The notes beneath the pieces are model-generated. The model searched no databases, had not been told where the DNA came from, and saw only the letters and a list, made by a program, of their open reading frames with translations. A DNA stretch of 32,621 nucleotides from assembly GCF_900185595.1 (NCBI RefSeq), contig NZ_FYBH01000392.1:1-32621 (forward strand), in the 5' to 3' direction. Numbering within the stretch: the first letter of the stretch is position 1; each line of letters starts with the position of its first letter. A program made the translations under genes and the position numbers. This document shows, one piece after another, positions 25,112 to 32,248 of the stretch. This DNA comes from Calothrix rhizosoleniae SC01. Lineage in GTDB: Bacteria > Cyanobacteriota > Cyanobacteriia > Cyanobacteriales > Nostocaceae.

Positions 25112-25667
25112 ATACTGATACAAAACTTACTGGACAGTACTGAGCATCCCGGAAAATTCTGCGTTTGTTAACGAAGTATTAAGAGGAAAAAACCTGTTAC
25201 TCATTTTACTTCTTGATTAATAAAACAGGACTTACCAAGGGGGCATAAGAAACTCGGTGTTTTTATTGATTTTTATGGTTCAAAACCATGATGTTATCTT
25301 AAAGACCAGTTTTCTTGAGGGTAATTCCTATATGTAAAAATATGGTGTTGACACAAGCCAAGGGGAAAACCCTATCGGGGGTGTCAGCAACTTTGCATAT
25401 AAGATTACTTAAGATATAATCTTGACTCGTTATTGCGTGAAGTTAAAAAACAAATGTTTGTTTCAGATATCCGTTGGTTGGCGAACCTCGTAATAGATGT
25501 TACAAACAGCGATAATATAACTAAAGTATCTACTTGCGATCGCCTCTCCCCGTTAAGAGAATCGCTGAGTGGTTATTCTAGAAAATCGCAATTATAATTC
25601 GAGCACATAAACTGCATCGATTTTTACCAAATTGATTAAGGGTGATTTGCACCAGGAGCGTAAACCT
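25112..25667. other. 556-bp gap between pipY and sepF
   Basis: No gene is certain. Structure-forming sequences include ATGGTTCAAAACCAT near 25276, TGACAC and GTGTCA (about 25350-25385) around a G/C-rich stretch, and AAGATT with AATCTT near 25403-25425. A HIP1 site is at about 25536. A 47-codon frame at 25454-25597 lacks a ribosome binding site. The length suggests sepF has its own promoter and a long leader; no known riboswitch was recognised. Confidence 0.5.
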
Positions 25668-26267
25668 ATGAGTAGTATCTTTTCCAAGCTAAAAGATTTT
25701 GTTGGTTTAAATGAAGGCGTAGAATACGAATACTATGAAGAAGAACCAGATGTAGAAACCTACCAAAATTTATACCAAGAACAAAATCCTCAACCCGCAC
25801 CCCAAGAAACCGTCAATCAGAATCGACGTTGGCGGGAACCAATGGCTACAATGAATACAACAGATGTAGCAACGGGAACAAAACAAGTGGGTAATGTTAT
25901 TGGTATGCCAGGAGCTCTTAATGGGATTTCGGAAGTTTTAGTAGTAGAGCCGAGAACCTTTGAAGAAATGCCCCAGGCAATTCAAGCTTTGCGGGAGCGG
26001 AAGTCTGTAGTATTAAATTTAACTATTATGGATCCGGATCAGGCGCAAAGAGCTGTGGATTTCGTCGCAGGTGGTACTTATGCCCTTGATGGTCATCAAG
26101 AGCGCATTGGAGAGAGCATTTTCTTGTTTACTCCCAGTTGTGTACAAGTAAGTACCCACGGTTCTGTGCTCCATGAAGTGCCTCAGCCCCCAGTACATAC
26201 TCCACGTTCCAACTCCAATACTGGTAATCCTAGTTGGGGAAATGAAGTCAACCGTATGGCACAATGA
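25668..26267 (+). CDS. sepF: Cell division protein SepF (Cdv2)
   Basis: SepF binds the FtsZ C-terminus and bundles filaments at the septum; an N-terminal amphipathic helix holds it to the membrane. The 199-residue protein starts with that helix ([14 protein letters not shown]), has an acidic/Gln-rich linker (about 17-60) and the compact SepF domain (about 84-170) with [40 protein letters not shown] and [12 protein letters not shown] Pro/Asn-rich tail follows. I chose ATG 25668 with AGGAG at 25654-25658; a TTG start at 25632 would add twelve residues ahead of the membrane helix. Confidence 0.95.
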   Translation: MSSIFSKLKDFVGLNEGVEYEYYEEEPDVETYQNLYQEQNPQPAPQETVNQNRRWREPMATMNTTDVATGTKQVGNVIGMPGALNGISEVLVVEPRTFEEMPQAIQALRERKSVVLNLTIMDPDQAQRAVDFVAGGTYALDGHQERIGESIFLFTPSCVQVSTHGSVLHEVPQPPVHTPRSNSNTGNPSWGNEVNRMAQ

Positions 26268-26276
26268 GACTAGGAT

Positions 26277-26330
26277 TAGTCATTAGTTATTAGTCATCAG
26301 AATAAATCTAATGACTAATGACCAATGACC
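26277..26330 (+). repeat. Inverted heptamer arrays forming a hairpin between sepF and proC
   Basis: TAG(T)(C/T)AT heptamers occur three times at 26277-26297, and AATGAC(T/C) heptamers three times at 26310-26330. ATTAGTCAT (26289-26297) and ATGACTAAT (26311-26319) pair perfectly with a 13-base loop. It could act as a weak terminator or an RNA-stabilising hairpin; no T run follows. Confidence 0.75.
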
Positions 26331-26345
26331 AGTAATTAATTACCA

Positions 26346-27182
26346 ATGACAATCAAATTTGCCTTAATCGGTGGCGGGGTAATGGGAGAAGCATTATTAT
26401 CCCGCCTGATTTCTCGGGGTACTTATCAATGTTCGGAAGTAATGGTCAGCGAACCCTTAGGTTCCCGACAAAGTTATTTAGAGCAGCAGTACCAAGTTCA
26501 TGTGACGGCGGATAACCGTCAGGCATTTATCCAAGCAGAAGAAGCGATATTTTTAGCGGTGAAGCCCCAGGTATTTAGTGCCATCGCTCAAGAATTAGCA
26601 GAGGTTTCAGAAATTAAATCTAAAAGTACTGATAAGAATAATACTAAGCCATTATTAGTTTCGATTTTGGCAGGTGTGCCTTTAAAGCAGTTGGAAGGAG
26701 CATTTCCCCGTTTACCCATCATTAGGGCAATGCCTAATACTCCAGCTACTGTAGGGGCGGGAATGACAGCGATTTGTGCCGGTGCTTACACTAAAGCTAA
26801 TCATCAAGAACTAGCCAAAAAACTGTTTCAAGCAGTGGGGGAAGTGGTAGAGGTTTCAGAACCACTGATGGATGCTGTTACTGGACTTTCTGGGAGTGGT
26901 CCTGCTTATGTCGCCTTAATGGTAGAAGCCTTAGCTGATGGAGGTGTCGCCGCCGGTTTACCAAGAGTCATTGCGAATCAGTTAGCGTTACAAACTGTGT
27001 TGGGAACGGCTGAATTATTAAATGAAAGTAAAATCCATCCTGCAGAACTGAAAGATCGAGTCACCAGTCCTGGGGGTACAACTATAGCTGGGATTACTCA
27101 GTTAGAAAAAGCTGGCTTTCGTTCAGCATTGATAGAAGCGGTGATCGCAGCAACTAAGCGATCGCAGGAATTAGGCAAGTAG
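26346..27182 (+). CDS. proC: Pyrroline-5-carboxylate reductase
   Basis: ProC reduces 1-pyrroline-5-carboxylate to proline with NAD(P)H, the last step of proline synthesis. The 278-residue protein has the N-terminal dinucleotide-binding GGGVMGEALLSRL, then FLAVKPQ, RAMPNTPATVGAG, and the C-terminal dimer domain with SGSGPAYV, DGGVAAGLPR and the signature DRVTSPGGTTIAG. It follows sepF by 78 bp. The pipX-pipY-sepF-proC order is common in cyanobacteria. proC belongs to amino-acid metabolism, which fits the PLP/nitrogen context of the first two genes, though a functional link is inference. Confidence 0.96.
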   Translation: MTIKFALIGGGVMGEALLSRLISRGTYQCSEVMVSEPLGSRQSYLEQQYQVHVTADNRQAFIQAEEAIFLAVKPQVFSAIAQELAEVSEIKSKSTDKNNTKPLLVSILAGVPLKQLEGAFPRLPIIRAMPNTPATVGAGMTAICAGAYTKANHQELAKKLFQAVGEVVEVSEPLMDAVTGLSGSGPAYVALMVEALADGGVAAGLPRVIANQLALQTVLGTAELLNESKIHPAELKDRVTSPGGTTIAGITQLEKAGFRSALIEAVIAATKRSQELGK

Positions 27183-27266
27183 GTATAAAATTCGGTCTAA
27201 AAATTAATGATAATAGAAATAGCCCAATATCTTTTGATTTTGGATAGATAGCGATCGCTAATTATC

Positions 27267-27881
27267 ATGACCCGAGCAATCACTAAACCCATAAGCTTTG
27301 AGGAATTTATCGAGTGGTATCCTAATAACGGGATGCGGTATGAACTGCATAAAGGGATAATTGTTGAAATGCCACCACCCACAGGCGACCATGAAAATGT
27401 GATTGGGTTTTTAGTTGAGAAAATCACCATAGAGTATGTGCATCTAGGATTACCCTACCGCATCCCCAAAACAGGACTTGTTAAAACTCCTGACAACGAC
27501 TCAACCTATTCCCCAGATATTTTGTTAGTAAATCATGATCATCTCGTCCACGAGCCTTTGTGTAACTACTTATCCACCCTCATCCAAGCTGCATCTATTC
27601 CCCTAGTAGTTGAAGTTGTGAGTACGAACTGGCGGGATGATTACCATGATAAATTTGGGGATTATGAAGAGATGGGTATTGCTGAATACTGGATTGTTGA
27701 TTATACAGCTTTGAGTGGTAAACGGTTTACTGGCGATCCCAAACAACCAACTATTACGATTTGCGAATTAGTAGACGGTGAGTACCAAATTACCCAATTT
27801 AAAGGTAACAGTCCAATCGTCTCTCCTTTATTCCCTCATTTAAATCTCACAGCACAAAAAATTTTTGATTCTGCTTTGTGA
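27267..27881 (+). CDS. Uma2 (DUF820) family PD-(D/E)XK-like protein
   Basis: This 204-residue protein belongs to the Uma2/DUF820 family, which is strongly expanded in filamentous cyanobacteria. The nuclease-type core can be seen: YSPDILLV with the Asp, PLVVEVVS with the Glu, then DKFGDYEEMGIAEYWIVD, where a Lys and the conserved helix complete the fold. The family is predicted to have endonuclease activity, but its biological role is not known. The N-terminal part has SFEEFIEWYPN and MPPPTGDHE, both typical. A HIP1 site lies just before the ATG; no ribosome binding site is obvious. It is convergent with another nuclease-fold gene 53 bp away. Confidence 0.88.
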   Translation: MTRAITKPISFEEFIEWYPNNGMRYELHKGIIVEMPPPTGDHENVIGFLVEKITIEYVHLGLPYRIPKTGLVKTPDNDSTYSPDILLVNHDHLVHEPLCNYLSTLIQAASIPLVVEVVSTNWRDDYHDKFGDYEEMGIAEYWIVDYTALSGKRFTGDPKQPTITICELVDGEYQITQFKGNSPIVSPLFPHLNLTAQKIFDSAL

Positions 27882-27934
27882 GTATAAATAGGGCTTGAGT
27901 TCTTTTGTTATTGTACCCACAAATGTAGGCACAT

Positions 27935-28546
27935 TCAAACAAGTCTAACTAATAAAATTCTAATTATTACTTCCAATTCCTCAGTAACACGGTAAAGATT
28001 AATTCCTTCACAGATAGATTTCGCTTGACGATTTAAAACACCAAACTGCCAAACATTACCTGTAGTCACAGCTCCTAAAATTTCAGATTGGGGGGAATCA
28101 ATCCATTGATCAAGAGCAATCATTTCTATAGCTAATTGGGTAAATCCTCGATTAATATCCGCTTGTTTTGCTTCAATAACAATTAAATTCTTTGTCGAAC
28201 GTAACAAATAATCTAATTTTCCTTGCAATCGGTTGTCAACTTGAATCGAATATTCTATTCTTAACTTAGCGTGGGAATAGTGAATTAAATCTGAAATAAT
28301 AGGTGCAATGAGCATTTCCCTACGGGTAGTCTCATTTTCCAAATCTACATAAGGTAGTATCTCTTCAATGCGGTCTTTTAAATCAACGATGCGGTCTAAC
28401 TTATCGGAATATTGTGGTAAAGTGAGAAATTCTCGATCAAAGGAGTAACCAAACTCACTAACCAAATCATCTACTGTAAATCCCAATTCAAAATAATTAC
28501 TAAAAGTATAGGAACGATTAGGATCCAGTAATGGCTGACGAGTCAT
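27935..28546 (-). CDS. PD-(D/E)XK-like hypothetical protein
   Basis: The C-terminal half of this 203-residue protein shows a PD-(D/E)XK nuclease core: GKLDYLLR with an Asp, LIVIEAKQAD with the E-x-K pair, and a helix FTQLAIEMIALDQW with the Gln seen in type I restriction-like folds. The N-terminal half is helical (LKDRIEEILPYVDLENETTRRE). I do not know a characterised homologue. Similar cyanobacterial proteins are usually left unnamed. Catalytic activity is possible but not shown. GGAG lies about 8 bases before the ATG at 28546. It is convergent with the Uma2 gene, and there are no methyltransferase or specificity genes nearby, so a standard restriction system is unlikely. Confidence 0.78.
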   Translation of the reverse strand: MTRQPLLDPNRSYTFSNYFELGFTVDDLVSEFGYSFDREFLTLPQYSDKLDRIVDLKDRIEEILPYVDLENETTRREMLIAPIISDLIHYSHAKLRIEYSIQVDNRLQGKLDYLLRSTKNLIVIEAKQADINRGFTQLAIEMIALDQWIDSPQSEILGAVTTGNVWQFGVLNRQAKSICEGINLYRVTEELEVIIRILLVRLV

Positions 28547-28756
28547 GATCTTTCTCCATCAAGTAATATTAAAATGTTCATAATTTAATCTTAAAAGGAA
28601 AAATCGGTGTTGCTGATTAAGGTGATGATTTTTATCTCACGCATTAGACGCGGAGCGGCTTTCCGCAGAATAGATGCAAAAGAACGATGTTTAGTCGGGG
28701 CTAAAAATATAAATTAATCCCGCATTTTTGCAACGCAAAATTATTTAATCTACAGA

Positions 28757-28829
28757 TGGAGAATAGGGGATTCGAACCCCTCACCTCTGCGGTGCGATCG
28801 CAGCACTCTACCAAATGAGCTAATTCCCC
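28757..28829 (-). tRNA. tRNA-Ala (anticodon CGC)
   Basis: The minus strand folds as a 73-nt tRNA: acceptor GGGGAAT with ATTCTCC, D stem GCTC with GAGT (one G-U), anticodon stem CTGCG with CGCAG, loop ATCGCAC giving anticodon CGC, T arm AGGGG-TTCGAAT-CCCCT, discriminator A. CCA is not encoded. It reads the alanine codon GCG. The anticodon arm contains a HIP1 octamer. Confidence 0.95.
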
Positions 28830-28934
28830 AGGCTATAAGTTTATATAACACTGACTGGATATATTTTCCACCCCACATTCTAACATTCCTCTGTTGTTGC
28901 TTGCAGTTGTTGGCAAAACTCTAGCTAGAAAATG

Positions 28935-28976
28935 GGGAGTCGGGAGTCGGGAGTCGGGAGTCGGGAGTTGGGAATC
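28935..28976 (+). repeat. GGGAGTC heptamer array, 6 units
   Basis: Four perfect units (28935-28962), then GGGAGTT and GGGAATC. Same heptamer as 12478-12512 (opposite strand) and 30798-30811. Confidence 0.9.
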
Positions 28977-29057
28977 AGTCAGAAGTATTTTCATTCTTGG
29001 TTGTGAGATTTTCTCGTGGGAGACTGAGTCGCAAAATTAAAATCCCCATAAATCGAT

Positions 29058-29795
29058 TTAGGGACTTGTATCCTTTTGTTCTTCACTCAAGTCTCCAGAT
29101 TGATTGCAAATTTCCTGTACTCGTTCCAATTCCAAATCAGTGAAATAGTCTATAGTCCAGTTTGCCTGTCTTTGCAGCATGTGAAAAGGATAAGTATTGG
29201 CAACACCAACTACTTGCATTCCGGCTCGTTTTGCTGCTAGGATTCCCGGTGGCGTATCCTCAATGGCTAAACAGTCTTTAGGTTGTAAATTTAACTGGGG
29301 ATATGTTTGATTGAGAAGTTGAACTGCCAACTTATAGCCATCAGGTTCGGGTTTGCTAGTAGTAATATCATCCCCGGCGACTATCACAGGAAAAATTTCT
29401 GTTAAATGGCTGCGTTCAAGTACCACTTCTATTTCTTGTCGAATCGCACCACTAACTATCCCTAGCTTGATGTTACGAGCACGTAATTGAAATATTAAAT
29501 CATCTAAACCGATATACAAAGGTAGCTTTTCTAGCTTTTCTAGTTCCACAGCATAACTTTGTGCTTTACGTAATAGTAGCTTAGTTAAATCATCTTCGCT
29601 GACTACACGACCGCGATTACTTAATATATCCCGTAGACAAGCGCGATCGCTACGTCCCAAACAAACTTCTTCATACTCACCCGGTTTTAATACCAAGTTT
29701 TCGGACAGTAAAATATCTTCTATGAGCTTTTGGTGAATTGACTCATCATTAATAATAATCCCGTTAAAATCGAATAGAACTGCTTTTAAACTCAT
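29058..29795 (-). CDS. HAD-like hydrolase (beta-phosphoglucomutase/phosphatase type) with D-x-N motif
   Basis: This 245-residue protein has the HAD fold with an alpha-helical cap of the beta-phosphoglucomutase type. Motif I is LFDFNGIIIND: the nucleophile Asp (D8) is present, but the second Asp, general acid/base in most phosphatases and mutases, is Asn. Motif II is IVSGA, motif III lies in SKPEPDGY with the Lys, and motif IV is AIEDTPPG with the acidic metal ligands. The substrate is unknown. The Asn could shift it toward binding or a different chemistry. Its start overlaps the stop of the upstream methyltransferase gene by 4 bp, so the two are one translational unit. Confidence 0.88.
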   Translation of the reverse strand: MSLKAVLFDFNGIIINDESIHQKLIEDILLSENLVLKPGEYEEVCLGRSDRACLRDILSNRGRVVSEDDLTKLLLRKAQSYAVELEKLEKLPLYIGLDDLIFQLRARNIKLGIVSGAIRQEIEVVLERSHLTEIFPVIVAGDDITTSKPEPDGYKLAVQLLNQTYPQLNLQPKDCLAIEDTPPGILAAKRAGMQVVGVANTYPFHMLQRQANWTIDYFTDLELERVQEICNQSGDLSEEQKDTSP

Positions 29796-30691
29796 GCTTT
29801 GCTGTCAAAAGCTGGCGATGGAAAAATTTGTAAATCTTCTTGAGCAGTAGGCTCATATTGTCTGATATTACTATGATTTGTCACATCTAGCCCAGAAATT
29901 GCCTTGATACCACTTGTTAGTTGATGTACCCACCACACATCTTTGGTGTGTACTGCTCTAAAACCTGCTACACCCATTTCAGTATCAACACTACCTGCAC
30001 CATATTCCCGAATATAAGGCTCTACAAAAATGTCATTGAGAAATTCTAACTGGCGTAGTGCTCTCTGATTCCCATCTAAAACTAATAGTTGTCCACCCAC
30101 CCGCAGCAAACGCAAACTTTCTTGTAAAATTGTTTGGGAAATGGATACTGGGATTTCATGGAATAGCAAGGAAGCTGTGACTAAATCAAAATTATTTGCC
30201 GATAAGCCTGTTGCTTCTGCCTGACCATGAATGAATTTTATACCTAAACCAGCACTTTCTGCTTTATGAGCAGCTCTAACTAACATATATGGCGATAAAT
30301 CTAAGCCAATTACTTCTGCTTGGGGAAAAGCCTGCTTCAACATTAGGGTGGTAGAAGCTGTACCACAACCTAAATCTAGTATACGTCTAGGTTTAACTTG
30401 AATCGCATCTATTAATTCTTGACGCACCCAAGTTTCATTGGGTGGCGTTACATACTGGGTAATAGGATCATAGGTAATTGCTGCATTGTAATTGAGATAT
30501 CCCCCAGAAATACCGTGAAAGTCTTGACTGCTGTAGTATGCTGGAATTACTACATCATCCCTACGGAAGCGATCACTTTCTTTGTCCCAATCCACACTCT
30601 CACCATAATGGCGTAATCCTTCCTGATCTATCAACAGACCAAGGACAGGGAATAAAAAACGCTCCCAGATTGTATTCTCAGCAACTGCCAT
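29792..30691 (-). CDS. Class I SAM-dependent methyltransferase
   Basis: The 299-residue protein has a helical N-terminal part (1-95) and a Rossmann methyltransferase core: motif I ILDLGCGTAST (D106), the acidic end of strand 2 in EVIGLDLSPYML, LSANNFDLVTASLLFHE, and LRVGGQLLVLDGN. A C-terminal extension of about 70 residues (GAGSVDTEMGVAGFR, then KDVWWVHQ) may form the substrate pocket. The methyl acceptor is not evident; the layout is that of UbiE/MenG-like small-molecule enzymes, without a diagnostic motif. It overlaps the HAD gene by four bases, which suggests the two proteins act on the same metabolite or are needed in equal amounts. Confidence 0.88.
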   Translation of the reverse strand: MAVAENTIWERFLFPVLGLLIDQEGLRHYGESVDWDKESDRFRRDDVVIPAYYSSQDFHGISGGYLNYNAAITYDPITQYVTPPNETWVRQELIDAIQVKPRRILDLGCGTASTTLMLKQAFPQAEVIGLDLSPYMLVRAAHKAESAGLGIKFIHGQAEATGLSANNFDLVTASLLFHEIPVSISQTILQESLRLLRVGGQLLVLDGNQRALRQLEFLNDIFVEPYIREYGAGSVDTEMGVAGFRAVHTKDVWWVHQLTSGIKAISGLDVTNHSNIRQYEPTAQEDLQIFPSPAFDSKA

Positions 30692-30797
30692 AACACTTTA
30701 ATAACTATTTAGGAATCTACGTTTACAAATTTTAATTTATCTCTAGAGTCATTGATTTGTAAATGCTCACAAAAGATTTAGTCGAAAATGGGAAATC

Positions 30798-30811
30798 GGG
30801 AGTCGGGAGTC
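30798..30811 (+). repeat. GGGAGTC heptamers, 2 units
   Basis: Two perfect units at 30798-30804 and 30805-30811, flanked by partial units. Third locus of this heptamer in the window. Confidence 0.7.
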
Positions 30812-30832
30812 GGGAAGAAGTATTTTCATTCT

Positions 30833-30953
30833 TATACCATTTTGAAAAGAAATGGGACAGATGGGTAGGGAACATCTACAATCTTTCAATACATAAAAGT
30901 ATCTTACTAGTGCCGTGCCCTTACGAAGAATTTATATGTTGCAAACGTTCATG
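30833..30953 (-). mobile_element. MITE-like palindromic element, copy 3
   Basis: On the minus strand it reads like copy 1: TATAAATTCTTCG, then GGGCACGGCA (30911-30920 on the plus strand reads TGCCGTGCCC), the core in copy 1 orientation, CTACCCATCTG, and an end in TGGTATA. The second arm is decayed to a GATGTTCCC form, so the hairpin is weaker. The plus-strand left end is TATACCA at 30833. Confidence 0.78.
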
Positions 30954-31066
30954 AGGGACTAGTTTGACAGCGTTAGCTATTCTGTAGTATGCTTGTAGTA
31001 TAAATGATAAAGAATATATTTTCATGGGGTAATCCCAGTTTTTATTTCATAAAAAAACCTAAAACT

Positions 31067-32248
31067 ATGGCTTACGAACAACTCAAACTATCTAACTCAG
31101 CCCCAATTTTATCTTGGGCAAATCATGAATTGAAGCATGAAGAAATCCAAATGGCTAAGAATGTCGCCTCTTTACCATTTGTATTTAAACACGTAGCATT
31201 AATGCCAGATGTACACTTAGGTAAAGGGGCATTAGTTGGTTCTGTGATTGCTACTAAAGAAGCAATTATTCCTGCAGCTGTAGGTGTGGATATTGGCTGC
31301 GGCATGTGCGCCATTAAAACTCAATTTAAGGGAGAACAATTAGAAGGAAAACTGAAGAAAATTCGCCAGGAAATTGAAGCAGCAATTCCTACTGGATTCA
31401 ACGAAAATAAAGATACAGAAAAATCTGTGACAAACTGGCAAGGTTGGCGCGATTTCAAGGGTTTGCATCGTGGGGTGCAAGATTTGTCAGGAAAAGCAAT
31501 GAAACAGTTAGGCTCTTTGGGTGGTGGTAATCACTTTATTGAAGTCTGTGTGGATACAGAAAACCAAGTTTGGTTGATGTTGCATTCTGGTTCCCGTAAC
31601 ATCGGTAATAAGCTAGCACAATGCCATATCAGCACTGCTAAGGAATTAGCTAAGATGGCGAGTAACAGCCTACCTGATGCCGATTTATCCTATTTTGTGA
31701 CTGGAACTTCTGAATTTCAAGCATACTGGCATGATTTACAGTGGGCACAAGATTATGCCCGTTACAACCGCGATGTAATGATGGCACGCTTTAAGCGTAT
31801 TGTTGAGAAACATCTAGCTGGTGGAAAGGCAACTAAGCCCTTATTAGAGGTAAATTGTCATCACAATTATGCTGAGAAAGAAGTGCATTTTGGTGAGAAT
31901 GTGTATGTAACTCGCAAAGGTGCAGTTCGTGCCCAGGAAAAGGATTATGGTATTATTCCTGGTTCAATGGGGGCAAAGTCCTACATTGTCAAAGGTAAAG
32001 GTAATGTGCATAGCTTTTGTTCTTGTTCTCACGGTGCTGGACGTTTACTGTCAAGAAGTAAAGCAAAAAGGACTTATAGTCTCGATGATTTAATTGAGCA
32101 AACTAAGGGTATTGAATGTCGCAAAGATAAGGGTGTTTTGGATGAAATTCCCAGCGCTTATAAACCAATTGAGCAAGTAATGGAAAATCAATCCGATTTA
32201 GTTAAAGTCGTAGCTACCTTAAAACAAGTTCTTTGTGTGAAAGGTTAA
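31067..32248 (+). CDS. rtcB: RNA-splicing ligase RtcB
   Basis: RtcB joins RNA ends bearing 2',3'-cyclic phosphate or 3'-phosphate to 5'-OH ends, using GTP and Mn2+. The 393-residue protein has the metal ligands in GVDIGCGM (D75, C78), GGGNHF, LHSGSR and NCHHNYA, and the guanylylated histidine in CSHGAGRLLSR. Upstream, MPDVHLGKGALVGS is also characteristic. I chose ATG 31067 (MAYEQLKL); an upstream in-frame ATG at 31004 would add 21 residues not expected for the family, and neither has a clear ribosome binding site. There is no rtcA or rtcR nearby, so regulation differs from enterobacteria; a role in RNA repair or tRNA healing is inferred. The stop codon abuts the stop of the convergent gene. 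Confidence 0.93.
   Translation: MAYEQLKLSNSAPILSWANHELKHEEIQMAKNVASLPFVFKHVALMPDVHLGKGALVGSVIATKEAIIPAAVGVDIGCGMCAIKTQFKGEQLEGKLKKIRQEIEAAIPTGFNENKDTEKSVTNWQGWRDFKGLHRGVQDLSGKAMKQLGSLGGGNHFIEVCVDTENQVWLMLHSGSRNIGNKLAQCHISTAKELAKMASNSLPDADLSYFVTGTSEFQAYWHDLQWAQDYARYNRDVMMARFKRIVEKHLAGGKATKPLLEVNCHHNYAEKEVHFGENVYVTRKGAVRAQEKDYGIIPGSMGAKSYIVKGKGNVHSFCSCSHGAGRLLSRSKAKRTYSLDDLIEQTKGIECRKDKGVLDEIPSAYKPIEQVMENQSDLVKVVATLKQVLCVKG

Larger units (their letters stand above)
28547..29057. other. 511-bp gap holding tRNA-Ala and a heptamer array
   Basis: Contains a small palindrome, GCGGA and TCCGC (28650-28666), of a type common in Nostoc gaps, then the tRNA at 28757-28829 and the GGGAGTC array at 28935-28976. 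Nothing else is recognised. Confidence 0.6.
30692..31066. other. 375-bp divergent gap with a heptamer array and MITE copy 3
   Basis: Holds two GGGAGTC heptamers with degenerate neighbours (30790-30816) and the third palindromic element (30833-30953). The rest should hold promoters of the methyltransferase-HAD unit and of rtcB; none can be placed with certainty. Confidence 0.55.

Noticed and set aside
25454-25597. 47-codon open frame before sepF
   Set aside because: No ribosome binding site, unremarkable composition and a HIP1 site inside; most likely part of the sepF leader region. Conservation in relatives would change this.
25632-25667. TTG start for sepF twelve codons upstream
   Set aside because: The ATG at 25668 has a proper AGGAG and gives the membrane-binding helix at the very N-terminus, as expected for SepF.
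28935-28976. CRISPR-like appearance of regularly repeated heptamers
   Set aside because: Units are 7 bp and directly adjacent, without spacers, and no cas gene is present.
31004-31066. Upstream ATG for rtcB adding 21 residues
   Set aside because: RtcB proteins begin close to the MAYEQLKL segment; the extra residues have no family counterpart and no ribosome binding site.
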